A stretch of 64,000 nucleotides of DNA from Caulobacterales bacterium (GCA_017303355.1 JAFLCU010000001.1:124001-188000); one strand, 5' to 3'; numbered from the stretch's first letter, positions 45,512 through 54,500 are shown. The notes: a model not told the origin generated them from the sequence alone. Made by a program: numbers and translations.

Positions 45512-45537
45512 CGCCCGCAGCGAAGCTCGCGCGGGCG
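45512..45537 (-). promoter_or_regulatory. Hairpin in the rplU leader
   Basis: CGCCCGC/GCGGGCG (45512-45518, 45531-45537) can fold about 50 bases before rplU, and the minus strand continues CGTTTACGTTTTTCGGGG. It could end the upstream CoA-transferase operon, or be part of an rplU leader. Which cannot be decided. Confidence 0.35.
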
Positions 45538-45604
45538 GGGAGCGGGGATATAGAGGCAGCGACTAGCCGGCGTCAACCGCGTTTCGGGAGCTTTTCCGGC
45601 CTTT

Positions 45605-46807
45605 TCAGCGGCTCGTTTCGGGGTCCAGCGCGACGGTATCCGAGGCCGCAAACGGTTCGCCGAGCCAACGCCGCAGGATTTCGTCGGTATCCTGTCCCAC
45701 CTCGCGCGGCGCTGCCCGGCGGACAGCACCTGGCGTCTCCGAGAACTTTGGGAACACGCCCTGCATCGTCGTTGGCCCTAAGACCGGGTCCTCCACGGTC
45801 ACCAGCGCCTCGCGCGCGGTAAAGTGCGGGTCGTTCAACATGTCCTCCGCATCATAGATGCGCCCAGCCGGCACCGCCGCTTCGATCATCGCCACCTCAA
45901 GCTCCGCGACCGTGAGTGTCTGCGTCCACACGGCGATTTTGGCGTCTAGATCCTCCATCCGCGTGCTGCGGGCAAGATGGGTGGCGTAGCGCGGGTCTTG
46001 CGCGAGTTCGGGCTGGCCCATCGCCGAGCACAAGCGCACGAATACCGCGTCCTGATTGGCGCCGATCAGATATTCGCCGTCCTTGCAGGGATACACGTTG
46101 GAGGGCGCCACGCCTGGAATGGTCGAGCCGCTGCGCTTGCGCTTCCAGCCACTCACCTGAAATTCCGGGATCATGCCTTCCATCACCTGCAGGACGGATT
46201 CATAGAGCGCCGTATCGATGATCTGCCCACGCCCGGTCTGATTACGCCGATGCAGCGCCGCCAAGGCGCCGAGACAGCCGTACGTCGCCGCGAGTGAATC
46301 GCCGATCGACACGCCCATGCGCGCCGGCGGCAAATCCGGATAACCAACAATGCCGCGCCAGCCGGCCATCGCTTCGCCGATGCCGCCAAAGCCCGCGCGC
46401 TGCGCGTACGGCCCGGTTTGCCCATAGCCAGAAATGCGCACGACAATAAGTTTGGGATTGGCCGCGCACAAATCCTTTGGATCAAGCCCCCAACGCTCCA
46501 GCGTACCCGGACGAAAATTCTCGATCAGGATGTCGGCCGCGCCAATTAAACGCCGCGCGGTGTCTTGCCCTTCTTTCGAGCGCAGATCGAGCGCGACGGA
46601 ATATTTGTTGCGCGCGATCACGCGCCACGTCACAGGGGCGCCGCCCTGGCCCCAATTGCGCATCGGATCGCCTTCGCCCGGCGGTTCGATCTTCGCGACC
46701 TCGGCGCCCATGTCGCCGAGCAATTGCCCGCAGAACGGACCCGCGATTAGCTGTCCCATCTCAACGACGCGAATGCCCGCAAGCGGTCCTGGCGATGCTT
46801 CGCTCAT
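45605..46807 (-). CDS. Class III CoA-transferase (CaiB/BaiF/formyl-CoA transferase family)
   Basis: A 400-residue CoA-transferase. Family marks: 'LAGIRVVEMGQLIAGPFCGQLL' (split), 'GDMGAEVAKIEPPGEGDPMR' (residues about 31-50), 'VALDLRSKEGQ', 'ILIENFRPGTLERWGL', 'ISGYGQTGPYAQR', and the likely catalytic Asp in 'GVSIGDSLAATYG'. The CoA donor and acceptor acids are unknown. Start 46807 shares a base with the hydrolase stop (TGATG), so both act together, perhaps in breakdown of an organic acid or aromatic. Confidence 0.9.
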   Translation of the reverse strand: MSEASPGPLAGIRVVEMGQLIAGPFCGQLLGDMGAEVAKIEPPGEGDPMRNWGQGGAPVTWRVIARNKYSVALDLRSKEGQDTARRLIGAADILIENFRPGTLERWGLDPKDLCAANPKLIVVRISGYGQTGPYAQRAGFGGIGEAMAGWRGIVGYPDLPPARMGVSIGDSLAATYGCLGALAALHRRNQTGRGQIIDTALYESVLQVMEGMIPEFQVSGWKRKRSGSTIPGVAPSNVYPCKDGEYLIGANQDAVFVRLCSAMGQPELAQDPRYATHLARSTRMEDLDAKIAVWTQTLTVAELEVAMIEAAVPAGRIYDAEDMLNDPHFTAREALVTVEDPVLGPTTMQGVFPKFSETPGAVRRAAPREVGQDTDEILRRWLGEPFAASDTVALDPETSR

Positions 46808-47964
46808 CAGACAAATTCTCGCGCGTCGAGCCACGCGCCGATCGCGCCCACGGCTTGAGGCATTAGATCGCGCCGTTCGATGTAATAATGATCCGCGCCC
46901 TTGATATGAACGATTTCCTTGTCGTCCGAAGCTAAAGCCGCAAACAAGCGCGCAGCGTGGCTTGGCGTGCAGGCAAGGTCGGCGGTGTTGTTCACCACGA
47001 GCGCTGGGCACGTCACCCGCGCGGCGTTGCGTTCACCGTGGGCGCGGCTCTCGTCATAGCTCCATTGCGAAAGCCATGAGCGCAGCGTCGTGAAGCGACC
47101 AAGCCCCACCGGTCCGTCATTGGCGATCTTCGGATCGCCCAGATAACATGTGTGTGGCCTGCGATCCGATGGATCCTGCGTCGGATCGGTCCAACGCACG
47201 TCGCACATCGTGCCCTGCACGACAAAGCATCGCTCCGCGTCAGGATCGGCGCTCGCTTTCAGGCGCTGGAGTTCAGCCTTCGCCCACGCGGTGATCCGTC
47301 GGTTGCGGGCAATCTGCGCTTCGCGAAAGCGCGCCACGAAATCCGCGTCATAGGGCGGCTGGGTAGGACATTCGGGATCGTAGATGTTCAACGAACGATC
47401 GCGCTCAAACGGCCGCGCTTCATCCAGGATCGAGGGATCAAGCCACTCGGTCATCGTCGCCGAGCGGCTGACATGCGCCGCTAACAACAGCACGCCATCG
47501 GCCGGCTGCAAGTTCGCGGCGCGCAGGCCGACGAAATCACCCGCCGGCGTCTCATCGATCGTCGGCCACACAGCCTGATCCTGATAGAACAGCGACAGCG
47601 AGCCGCCGCCGGACCAGCCGCCGAGCACGACCTTTTCATAGCCGAAGCGTCGCTTCAGGTCGGCGACGCAGGCGCCAAGATCGAGAACGCACTTTTCCAT
47701 GATCAGCGCAGTGTCATTGCCGCGATAGCGCGGGTTGCAATAAATCACGTGCCGGCCGGCCGCCGCGAGCGCGGTCACCAGCGGCAGAAACGAACCGCCG
47801 CCGACCGGGTGCGAAAACAAGATCACCGTTTTGGAGGCGCCCTGCGCGGGGCGGATGCGCATGCATTCGACGAACACCTGTTCCGAAGGCCCGCCATAGA
47901 CCTCCTTGAGCCGGCTCGTGTCGGCATGAATAAACCCGTAGGGCTCACGCACCACGCTCGTCAT
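46807..47964 (-). CDS. Alpha/beta hydrolase
   Basis: A 385-residue alpha/beta hydrolase. The nucleophile elbow is 'LGGWSGGGSLSLF' with Ser at about residue 139, the oxyanion region is 'LFSHPVGGGSFLPL', and the closing Asp and His are likely 'NNTADLACTPSHAA' and 'IKGADHYYI'. No signal peptide. Start ATG 47964 (MTSVVREPYGF). Linked to the CoA-transferase and divergent from a VOC protein; a shared catabolic route is possible but the substrate is not readable. Confidence 0.82.
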   Translation of the reverse strand: MTSVVREPYGFIHADTSRLKEVYGGPSEQVFVECMRIRPAQGASKTVILFSHPVGGGSFLPLVTALAAAGRHVIYCNPRYRGNDTALIMEKCVLDLGACVADLKRRFGYEKVVLGGWSGGGSLSLFYQDQAVWPTIDETPAGDFVGLRAANLQPADGVLLLAAHVSRSATMTEWLDPSILDEARPFERDRSLNIYDPECPTQPPYDADFVARFREAQIARNRRITAWAKAELQRLKASADPDAERCFVVQGTMCDVRWTDPTQDPSDRRPHTCYLGDPKIANDGPVGLGRFTTLRSWLSQWSYDESRAHGERNAARVTCPALVVNNTADLACTPSHAARLFAALASDDKEIVHIKGADHYYIERRDLMPQAVGAIGAWLDAREFV

Positions 47965-48077
47965 CGGACCTCTCCCTTGGTCAGTATTGCTCGCGCTTGG
48001 CTTTAGCGGCAACCTTCGAGCCCGATCGTGGTGCGGTCGCCGCCACGTAAGGCAATATGCAAACAGGGAGGCCGCCG

Positions 48078-48764
48078 ATGACCCAACAGCCCAACGGCAT
48101 CCATCACGTCGCCTTCATGGCCAGCGACATAAAAAAGCACATCGCCTTCTTCTCCGAAGTGATGGGCTGCCCGCTCGTGGCGTTGTTTGACATGCACGGC
48201 GTGCCCGGCGGCCTGCATGCATTCTTGCGCCTGAACGAAGCGAGCTATTTCTCGATCGTGCAATTGCCCGATGTCGATAAAATTCCGATCCAGCTTGGCG
48301 TCACGCATGCTGGGCGCGGCGAGAAGCCATGCGCCGCCGGCGCGCTGCAGCACATCGCCTTCGGCGTCGCCAATGAAGACGAGTTGATCGCTATGCGCGA
48401 CCGCATTCGCGGCAATGGCGTCAACGTGATCGGGCCATTGGATCACGGCTTCTGCAAGTCGATTTATTTCGCGGGCCCCGACAGCATGACGCTAGAGGTC
48501 GCAACTCCCGTGCGCGGCCCCATCGATCCCAAACGCTGGATTGATCCGGACGTACTCGCGCGCGCCGACATTACCGAAGAAGAAGCGGCGCGCTTCACGA
48601 CGCCCGCGCCCTATCAAGGCCCGAGCCCCGCGCCGCAGCCACCCTACGACCCAAGCAAGCCGCACATGCCCTACCCACTTGAGCAATATAAGCAGATGCT
48701 GGCCACGCCAGACGAAATCATAACCAAAGTCGCCTCCTACATCGAGCCCCCGGTACCGGCCTGA
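48078..48764 (+). CDS. VOC (glyoxalase/dioxygenase fold) protein
   Basis: A 228-residue vicinal-oxygen-chelate protein. The fold shows in 'GIHHVAFMASDIKKHIAFFS' at the start and 'GALQHIAFGVANEDELIAM' in the second half; metal ligands would be His in 'HHVAF' and 'QHIAF' and Glu in 'MTLEVATP'. A Pro-rich C-terminal extension (about 160-215) is unusual. Start 48078 was chosen for GGGAGG 9 bases upstream. Might be a ring-cleavage dioxygenase-like or isomerase enzyme acting with the neighbouring CoA-transferase and hydrolase; unproven. Confidence 0.8.
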   Translation: MTQQPNGIHHVAFMASDIKKHIAFFSEVMGCPLVALFDMHGVPGGLHAFLRLNEASYFSIVQLPDVDKIPIQLGVTHAGRGEKPCAAGALQHIAFGVANEDELIAMRDRIRGNGVNVIGPLDHGFCKSIYFAGPDSMTLEVATPVRGPIDPKRWIDPDVLARADITEEEAARFTTPAPYQGPSPAPQPPYDPSKPHMPYPLEQYKQMLATPDEIITKVASYIEPPVPA

Positions 48765-48835
48765 ACTATCTCTCAGCCGCCCGTCAGTGCGAGTGTAGAA
48801 AATCTGTCACAAGACCCGCTTAGAAGGCGGGCCCG

Positions 48836-50899
48836 ATGGGATTCGCGATGACACAAAAGATTTGCCTTGCCGGATTGTTTGCAACGGCGGCTCTGGCGGC
48901 GTGCGCAAACGGCGGGGACTCGGCGCCGAGTAGGCTCTCAGCGCTGGCAGAGACAACCCCGACCGAGCAATCAGACGCCAACACCGCGATCATTCTGCCG
49001 CGCGCCAGTGGCGGCGGCTTGATTGTGGGATCGAGCGAAAGCGCTGGCATCGAACTTTATGCGCTCAGCGGCGATCGCTTAGGGAGCATCCCCGCCGGCG
49101 CGGTTGTTGGCGTTGATGCGCGTCATGGCGCGCCAAGCGCGAACGCCTGGGTCGTGGCGGCGCTCGACGGCGCAACCAATCAATTGCGCTTGTTCGAACT
49201 CGACGTCGAAACCGGCGCCAGAAGCGAGCGCACCGCGCGCCCGCTGCCCGTTGGGTTCGCAGCTGAAAGCCTCTGTCTTTATCGCGATGCGCGCGATCAG
49301 ACGCTCTATGCTTTCGCGCTCGGCGCCGCGGGTCAGATCTCGCAATTCATGATCGGCGAGCGCGAGAGTGGCTTTGACGCAACGCTGGTGCGCGAATTAC
49401 GCGTCGCGTCCGAAGCCAGCTATTGCGTCGCCGATGACGCCAGCGGCGATCTTTATGTCGCGGAGCAAGGTGTTGGCTTCTGGCGTTTCGACGCCGATCC
49501 AGAAGCCGAGATCGTTCCCCAATTGATCGACGCGGCCCGCCTTGGCCGCATCACCGAGGAAGCAGGCGGCTTAGCCGTCTATAATGCAGGCGCGGCGAGC
49601 TATCTCGTCGGCTCTGACGCGTCCGCCAATCAATTCCATGTCTATGACCGCAACAACGATCACGCTTATGTCGGAAGCTTCACGCTCGGCGCCGGCGCGA
49701 ATGCGGGCAGTGTCGAAGCAGCTGGCGGGCTCAACGCCTCAAGCTTCTCGTTCTCCAACGCTCTACCGCAGGGCGCGCTGATCGCGACCGACGAGAACGA
49801 CGACGGCACAAACTACAAGCTGATTTCATGGGCCGATATCGCCGCCGCACTCAATCTCGCCACCGGCGCCGCACAAGACCCCCGCACGCCGCCGCATTCG
49901 ACGATGGCGACCGTGCGGCCGCTTACGGAAACCGTTCCGGTGGAGACCGACGGCGACAGCGCCGATGATCCCGCCATCTGGGTCGATCGCGATAATCCAT
50001 CGCGCAGCATCATTATCGGCACGCAGAAGCAATCGGGCCTTTATGTGTATGATCTGCAGGGCGCTGTGCTTCAGTTCCTGCCCGATGGACGCATGAATAA
50101 CGTCGATGTACGCGACGGCTTCCGGCTGGGCGATCAAACGGTCTCGCTCGCCGTCGCCAGCAATCGCACCAGCGATACGCTGTCGATTTATCGAATTGAC
50201 CCGGCCACCCGCCGTCTCGTCGATGTTGCGGATGGCGCCCAGCCTACGGACTTCGTCGATCCCTACGGCTTGTGCATGTACCGGAGCGCGCGCTCCGGCG
50301 ACACGTATGTGTTCGTTACAGACAGCAATGGCCCGGTTCGGCAATGGCGCCTCAGCGATGCGGGCAATGGCCGCGTACGCGCGAGCGTCGTGCGCGACAT
50401 TCCATTCGCCAGCCAAACCGAGGGCTGCGTCGCCGACGATGAGGCCGGTGTTCTTTATGTCGCCGAGGAAGACGTCGGCCTTTGGCGTATCAACGCCGAA
50501 CCGGACGGCGGCGTCACGCCAACCTCGGTCACGACTGTCGCGGCCAACGGCGCCTTGAAGGACGATCTCGAAGGCATCGGACTTTACGATATCGGCGGTG
50601 GGCGTGGCTATCTCGTGCTCTCAAGCCAAGGCAACAACACCTACGCGGTGTTCCGTCGCGAAGGGACGAATGAATATATCGGTTCGTTCGCCGTGATTGC
50701 GGACGCCGCGCGCGGCATTGATGGCGTTTCCGAGACCGATGGGCTTGAGGTGTTGAGCGTAAATCTTGGCGGCCCCTACGCCGGAGGCGTTTTCGTCGCG
50801 CAGGACGGGCGCAACATCGCGCCGCAACAGCATCAGAATTTCAAACTCGTGCCGTGGTCGGCGATCGCCGAAGCGCTCGGCTTGGAATCACGCCGCTGA
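48836..50899 (+). CDS. Two-domain beta-propeller phytase lipoprotein
   Basis: A 687-residue exported phytase (3-phytase type) releasing phosphate from inositol hexakisphosphate with Ca2+. The leader ends in the lipobox 'LAACANG'. The second half (about 350-687) is a full propeller with 'DDPAIWVDRDNPS', 'IIGTQKQSGLYVYDL', 'GRMNNVDVRDGF' and 'TEGCVADDEAGVLYVAEED'. The first half (about 40-340) repeats this plan ('IVGSSESAGIELYALSG', 'YCVADDASGDLYVAEQG') but lacks the acidic DDPAIW start, so it is probably not catalytic by itself. Start 48836 has an upstream GAAGG; 48848 is possible. No complete PHO box was seen. Confidence 0.9.
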   Translation: MGFAMTQKICLAGLFATAALAACANGGDSAPSRLSALAETTPTEQSDANTAIILPRASGGGLIVGSSESAGIELYALSGDRLGSIPAGAVVGVDARHGAPSANAWVVAALDGATNQLRLFELDVETGARSERTARPLPVGFAAESLCLYRDARDQTLYAFALGAAGQISQFMIGERESGFDATLVRELRVASEASYCVADDASGDLYVAEQGVGFWRFDADPEAEIVPQLIDAARLGRITEEAGGLAVYNAGAASYLVGSDASANQFHVYDRNNDHAYVGSFTLGAGANAGSVEAAGGLNASSFSFSNALPQGALIATDENDDGTNYKLISWADIAAALNLATGAAQDPRTPPHSTMATVRPLTETVPVETDGDSADDPAIWVDRDNPSRSIIIGTQKQSGLYVYDLQGAVLQFLPDGRMNNVDVRDGFRLGDQTVSLAVASNRTSDTLSIYRIDPATRRLVDVADGAQPTDFVDPYGLCMYRSARSGDTYVFVTDSNGPVRQWRLSDAGNGRVRASVVRDIPFASQTEGCVADDEAGVLYVAEEDVGLWRINAEPDGGVTPTSVTTVAANGALKDDLEGIGLYDIGGGRGYLVLSSQGNNTYAVFRREGTNEYIGSFAVIADAARGIDGVSETDGLEVLSVNLGGPYAGGVFVAQDGRNIAPQQHQNFKLVPWSAIAEALGLESRR

Positions 50900-50912
50900 T
50901 AGAACAAAAAAA

Positions 50913-50936
50913 TGGCGGCCGCACATGCGGCCGCCA
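50913..50936 (-). terminator. Terminator of the RIC-type gene (minus strand)
   Basis: A 10-bp stem TGGCGGCCGC/GCGGCCGCCA with an ACAT loop, followed on the minus strand by TTTTTTT. No T-run follows on the plus strand, so it mainly serves leftward transcripts from the hemerythrin-like gene 125 bases away; it may also shield the phytase gene end. Confidence 0.75.
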
Positions 50937-51060
50937 GGCTAGGAAGAGACGGCGACGGCCCATGACCAGGCCGCCGCAGCCATGCATTGACGATGCACGC
51001 CAACGCGGCGACGCCGAATGACAAACATCAAGCGGTTTGGCTCTCTAGCCACGGCGTGGG

Positions 51061-51543
51061 TCACTCGAACATCGGAAACAAGATTGTGTTCTCAAGCTCG
51101 ATGTGCGCGCACAGATCGTCATGCAATTTGGCGCATCCCGCATAGAGCGCGCGCCAACTGCCGCACGCATCCTCGGGCGGCGTAAATCCGTTCGTACGCG
51201 CTTTGAGTTCTTCCAGCTGGCGCGCGTGGCCTTCGTGCTCCAACCGCATGCGGCGCATGGCGAATGGCGCACAACCACCGCCCCCCGAGAGCAATGTCGG
51301 GAACAATACTTGTTCCTCCTTGCTCATATGCTCTTCAAGCTCGATGAGAACGGCATCGAGGAAATCCGCCAAACCGTGGGGCGCGGCCGCGTGCGTTGCA
51401 TGCACCTTTTCCACCTTGCGGGCGAGCCTAGACAATTCCGGCAACTCGCGCCGGTGCGTCGCGTGGTACGTTTCGAGAATGAACGGAATAAGCGTTTGCG
51501 GCGTGTACGGCTCAGCGTTCCTGGCAATCATCGTCTGTTCCAT
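51061..51543 (-). CDS. RIC-type di-iron (hemerythrin-like) protein, YtfE/ScdA group without N-terminal domain
   Basis: A 160-residue four-helix di-iron protein. Metal ligands are spread as expected for YtfE/ScdA: 'ILETYHATHRRELPEL', 'KVHATHAAAPHG', 'LEEHMSKEEQVLFP', 'MRLEHEGHARQLEEL' and 'LCAHIELENTILFP'. RIC proteins repair or protect iron-sulfur clusters under nitric oxide stress. The N-terminal ScdA_N domain is missing, leaving only the di-iron part. Upstream is a perfect FNR box at class II distance, so expression at low oxygen is expected; this fits nitrate respiration that generates nitrite and NO. Confidence 0.85.
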   Translation of the reverse strand: MEQTMIARNAEPYTPQTLIPFILETYHATHRRELPELSRLARKVEKVHATHAAAPHGLADFLDAVLIELEEHMSKEEQVLFPTLLSGGGGCAPFAMRRMRLEHEGHARQLEELKARTNGFTPPEDACGSWRALYAGCAKLHDDLCAHIELENTILFPMFE

Positions 51544-51593
51544 CGCAATCGCTCCTCACCACGCTAATTTACCGGCAGTGTGGATCGCGCTGT

Positions 51594-51607
51594 TTGATGA
51601 AAATCAA
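51594..51607 (-). promoter_or_regulatory. Perfect FNR box, class II promoter of the RIC-type gene
   Basis: TTGAT-N4-ATCAA, 10/10 to the FNR/Anr consensus. On the minus strand a -10-like TAAATT lies at 51571-51566, with its centre 32 bases from the box centre, exactly as in class II promoters with the box at -41.5. The leader to the ATG at 51543 would be about 16 bases. Confidence 0.8.
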
Positions 51608-51615
51608 AACCCATA

Positions 51616-51629
51616 TTGATTCAAAGCAA
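51616..51629 (+). promoter_or_regulatory. Second FNR-like box, on the nrdJ side
   Basis: TTGAT-N4-AGCAA, 9/10 to the FNR consensus, 22 bases from the perfect box. It may serve nrdJ, whose start is 99 bases further; a convincing -10 at class II spacing is not seen (TACTGT at 51654-51659 is the nearest). Confidence 0.5.
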
Positions 51630-51727
51630 AATCTGCGCTGCGTTGTCGCGATCTACTGTAATTTACCTCCTCCTTACGTTCGACTCATGGAGACTGGCGC
51701 ACGACCTCAAATCAACGGAGCAACCAC

Positions 51728-53950
51728 ATGCCTTTTGACGCCGCCATCTCCGCAGAAATCTGGAATGCGAAATATCGCTTCCGACCCGATGGCGCCGGAG
51801 GAGACGAGAGCGTGGAGGCGACGTGGGCGCGCGTGGCGACGGCGATCGCCGAGGTCGAGCCATCGCGCACGCGCCGCTATTGGCGCGAGCAATTCGAAGA
51901 CACGCTGCGGGATTTCAAGTTCCTGCCAGCCGGCCGCATCATCGCCGGCGCGGGCACGGGACGCGCCGTGACGCTGTTCAATTGCTTCGTGATGGGCGCG
52001 ATCCCGGACAATCTCGACGGAATCTTCGAGCATTTGCGCGAAGCCGCGCTCACCATGCAGCAAGGCGGCGGCGTCGGCATGGATTTCTCGACCATTCGCC
52101 CGGCCGGCGCGCCGGTGCGCGGCGTGGGCGCGCAAGCCTCCGGCCCCCTCTCCTTCATGGACGCGTGGGATGCGATGTGCCGCACTGTGATGTCGGCCGG
52201 GCAACGCCGCGGCGCCATGATGGGATGCCTGCGGATCGATCACCCGGACATCGAAGCCTTCATCGACGCCAAGCGTGATCCGGGCCGGTTGCGCAATTTC
52301 AATATCTCGGCGTTGGTCACCAATGATTTCATGGCCGCGCTTGCCGCTGACCAGGAATGGCCGCTGCAATTCAACGGCCAGATCTACAAGACCGTACGCG
52401 CGCGCGATCTTTGGGCGCGGCTGATGCGATCGACGTACGACGCCGCCGAACCGGGCGTGATTTTCGTCGATCGCGTCAATGCGGAAAACAATCTCGCCTA
52501 TTGCGAAGCCATCTCCGCGACGAATCCCTGCGGCGAGCAGCCGTTGCCGCCGTACGGCGCATGCTTGTTGGGATCAATTAACTTATCGCGCCTCGTGCGC
52601 CGTCCTTTTGAAACGGACGCGGAAATCGATATTGAAGAACTTGAACGGCTGACGACAACGTCCGTCCGCCTGCTCGACAACGTGATCGATGTTTCGCGCT
52701 ATCCGCTGCGCGAACAAGAGCAAGAAGCCAAGGCCAAGCGCCGCATCGGCTTGGGCGTCACTGGCCTGGCGGATGCGCTTATTTTCTGCAACGCGCGCTA
52801 TGGCGGCGAAGATGGCGTGGCGCTCACGGAGAAATGGTTGAGCGCCATCCGCACGGCCGCCTATCGCGCGTCGGCGCTGCTTGCGGCGGAAAAGGGTGCG
52901 TTCCCAGCCTACGATCCAGCAATCCTCGATCGCCCGACCCTGGTGTCTCTGGACGCGGAAACGCGCGCGCTCATCGCCGAGCATGGTCTGCGCAACGGCT
53001 GCCTGACCACAATCGCGCCGACCGGCACGATTTCGCTGCTCGCGGGCAATACGTCGTCCGGCATCGAGCCTGTGTTTGCGTTTTCCTATCAGCGCCGCGT
53101 GCGCCAGCCCGACAATTCCTTCATCGAGGAACCGGTGCAGGACTACGCGCTCACGATGTGGCGACGCATCCATGGCGAAGCCACGCCGCCCGAACACAGT
53201 TTCGTCAGTGCACAAACGCTCACGCCTTCGGATCATCTGGCCATGCAAGCGGCCGCGCAGCGCTTCATCGACAGTTCGATCTCAAAGACCGTGAATTGCC
53301 CCGAGGACATTCCATTCGAGGATTTCGCCGACATTTACGCGCGCGCCTTCGACCTGGGCTGCAAGGGCTGCACAACCTACCGGCCGAACGCGGTCACTGG
53401 CTCCATTCTCTCGGTTGAAAAACCCGCCGAGCTAGCGTTGGCCACGCCTGTGTCGCCGCCGCTCACCGCCCGGCCTGAAACCTTGATCGGCTCCACCTAC
53501 AAGGTCAAATGGCCCGAGAGCGAGCATGCGCTGTACGTGACGATCAACGACCTCGACGAAGGCGGCGTGCGGCGGCCCTTCGAAATCTTCATCAATTCCA
53601 AGAACATGGAGCATTATGCCTGGACGCTCGCGCTGACGCGCATGATCTCCGCCGTTTTCCGGCGCAGCGGCGACGTGTCGTTCGTGGCTGAGGAACTCAA
53701 GGCGGTGTTTGATCCGCGCGGCGGCGCTTGGCTGCATGGGCGCTACGTGCCGTCGCTGCTGGCCGCGATTGGCGATGTGATCCAGCGCCATCTGGATAGC
53801 GACACGATTGCCCCGCCGGTCACCGCCGCCGACCCCGCGCCGGTGGCGAAATCGCGCCCGCGCTTCTGCCCCAAGTGCAACGCCGCCGCCCTTGTCCGCG
53901 CGGAAGGCTGCGACAAGTGCCTGGATTGCGGCTATTCGAAATGTTCGTGA
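51728..53950 (+). CDS. nrdJ: Adenosylcobalamin-dependent ribonucleotide reductase (class II)
   Basis: A 740-residue class II ribonucleotide reductase making deoxyribonucleotides without oxygen, using B12 to form the thiyl radical. Motifs: 'FLPAGRIIAGAGTGRAVTLF' region, 'QQGGGVGMDFSTIRPAG', the active-site 'NPCGEQPLPPYG' with the Cys radical and Glu, 'LGVTGLADALI' and 'APTGTISLLAG'. The end has a zinc-ribbon-like set 'CPKCNAAAL...CDKCLDCGYSKC', likely the reducing cysteines. It is shorter than the large NrdJ of many alphaproteobacteria. FNR boxes lie upstream, which fits use under low oxygen. Confidence 0.93.
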   Translation: MPFDAAISAEIWNAKYRFRPDGAGGDESVEATWARVATAIAEVEPSRTRRYWREQFEDTLRDFKFLPAGRIIAGAGTGRAVTLFNCFVMGAIPDNLDGIFEHLREAALTMQQGGGVGMDFSTIRPAGAPVRGVGAQASGPLSFMDAWDAMCRTVMSAGQRRGAMMGCLRIDHPDIEAFIDAKRDPGRLRNFNISALVTNDFMAALAADQEWPLQFNGQIYKTVRARDLWARLMRSTYDAAEPGVIFVDRVNAENNLAYCEAISATNPCGEQPLPPYGACLLGSINLSRLVRRPFETDAEIDIEELERLTTTSVRLLDNVIDVSRYPLREQEQEAKAKRRIGLGVTGLADALIFCNARYGGEDGVALTEKWLSAIRTAAYRASALLAAEKGAFPAYDPAILDRPTLVSLDAETRALIAEHGLRNGCLTTIAPTGTISLLAGNTSSGIEPVFAFSYQRRVRQPDNSFIEEPVQDYALTMWRRIHGEATPPEHSFVSAQTLTPSDHLAMQAAAQRFIDSSISKTVNCPEDIPFEDFADIYARAFDLGCKGCTTYRPNAVTGSILSVEKPAELALATPVSPPLTARPETLIGSTYKVKWPESEHALYVTINDLDEGGVRRPFEIFINSKNMEHYAWTLALTRMISAVFRRSGDVSFVAEELKAVFDPRGGAWLHGRYVPSLLAAIGDVIQRHLDSDTIAPPVTAADPAPVAKSRPRFCPKCNAAALVRAEGCDKCLDCGYSKCS

Positions 53951-53951
53951 G

Positions 53952-54500
53952 TTATTCGCCCGTCGTCGCCACCCGGCGGCGGCGGGCGATTAAGCGGGCG
54001 CTCAGAAAGCGCAAGTCAGCGGCGGTAAAGCGCCTGCGCGCTAGCGGCACGATCACCGCATTCTCAAGCGTGAGATGTTGCATCTCGTGATGCGCGAACG
54101 CACGTAGCGCCTCGGCGCCGCCCTCAATGGCGTGCGGCGGCTTGCGGACGATAAGGCACGCGTTCAACACGTCGCGCGCGCGTGTGGAGAGGGTTTTGTC
54201 CTCGGCATGCTCTTCCGTCAGGCGATCCAGGACATCCTCCACCTGATCCTCCGGCAAACAGCGTTTTCGGAGCAGCGGAAATACATCCTCCTCTTCGTCG
54301 ATCACATGCAACGTCAGATCAAAGCGGATGAAATCAAGCAAGCCAGTGATGCGGGCGGCGTCAAACTCCTCCATCACCGCCAAGCGCTCAAGCGCCCTGC
54401 ACATGCGGCGGTGGTTCAAATGCTCGGCGAGAAGAAACTCAATCGGGTCGTGCGGCGTGACGGCGCGGGCGCCATCATCACGTTCGGCGCCTGCATTCAT
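53952..54500 (-). CDS. Hemerythrin-domain protein at the end of the nar operon
   Basis: A 182-residue HHE-type four-helix protein. Possible ligands: 'LLAEHLNHRRMCRALE', 'LTLHVIDEEEDVFPLL', 'LTEEHAEDKT' and 'FAHHEMQHLTLENAVIVPLA'. Likely binds a di-iron centre for O2, NO or iron handling. Start 54500 overlaps the 99-residue gene stop by 4 bases. Only 1 base separates it from the convergent nrdJ stop. A second hemerythrin-like protein (51061) is encoded close by. Confidence 0.85.
   Translation of the reverse strand: MNAGAERDDGARAVTPHDPIEFLLAEHLNHRRMCRALERLAVMEEFDAARITGLLDFIRFDLTLHVIDEEEDVFPLLRKRCLPEDQVEDVLDRLTEEHAEDKTLSTRARDVLNACLIVRKPPHAIEGGAEALRAFAHHEMQHLTLENAVIVPLARRRFTAADLRFLSARLIARRRRVATTGE

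Noticed and set aside
48781..48835. PHO box upstream of the phytase
   Set aside because: Only one half-site, CTGTCAC at 48804-48810, is present; no second half at the right spacing.
50833..51024. A 63-codon minus-strand frame after the phytase
   Set aside because: It runs through a strong terminator hairpin and the phytase 3' end and has no good start site.
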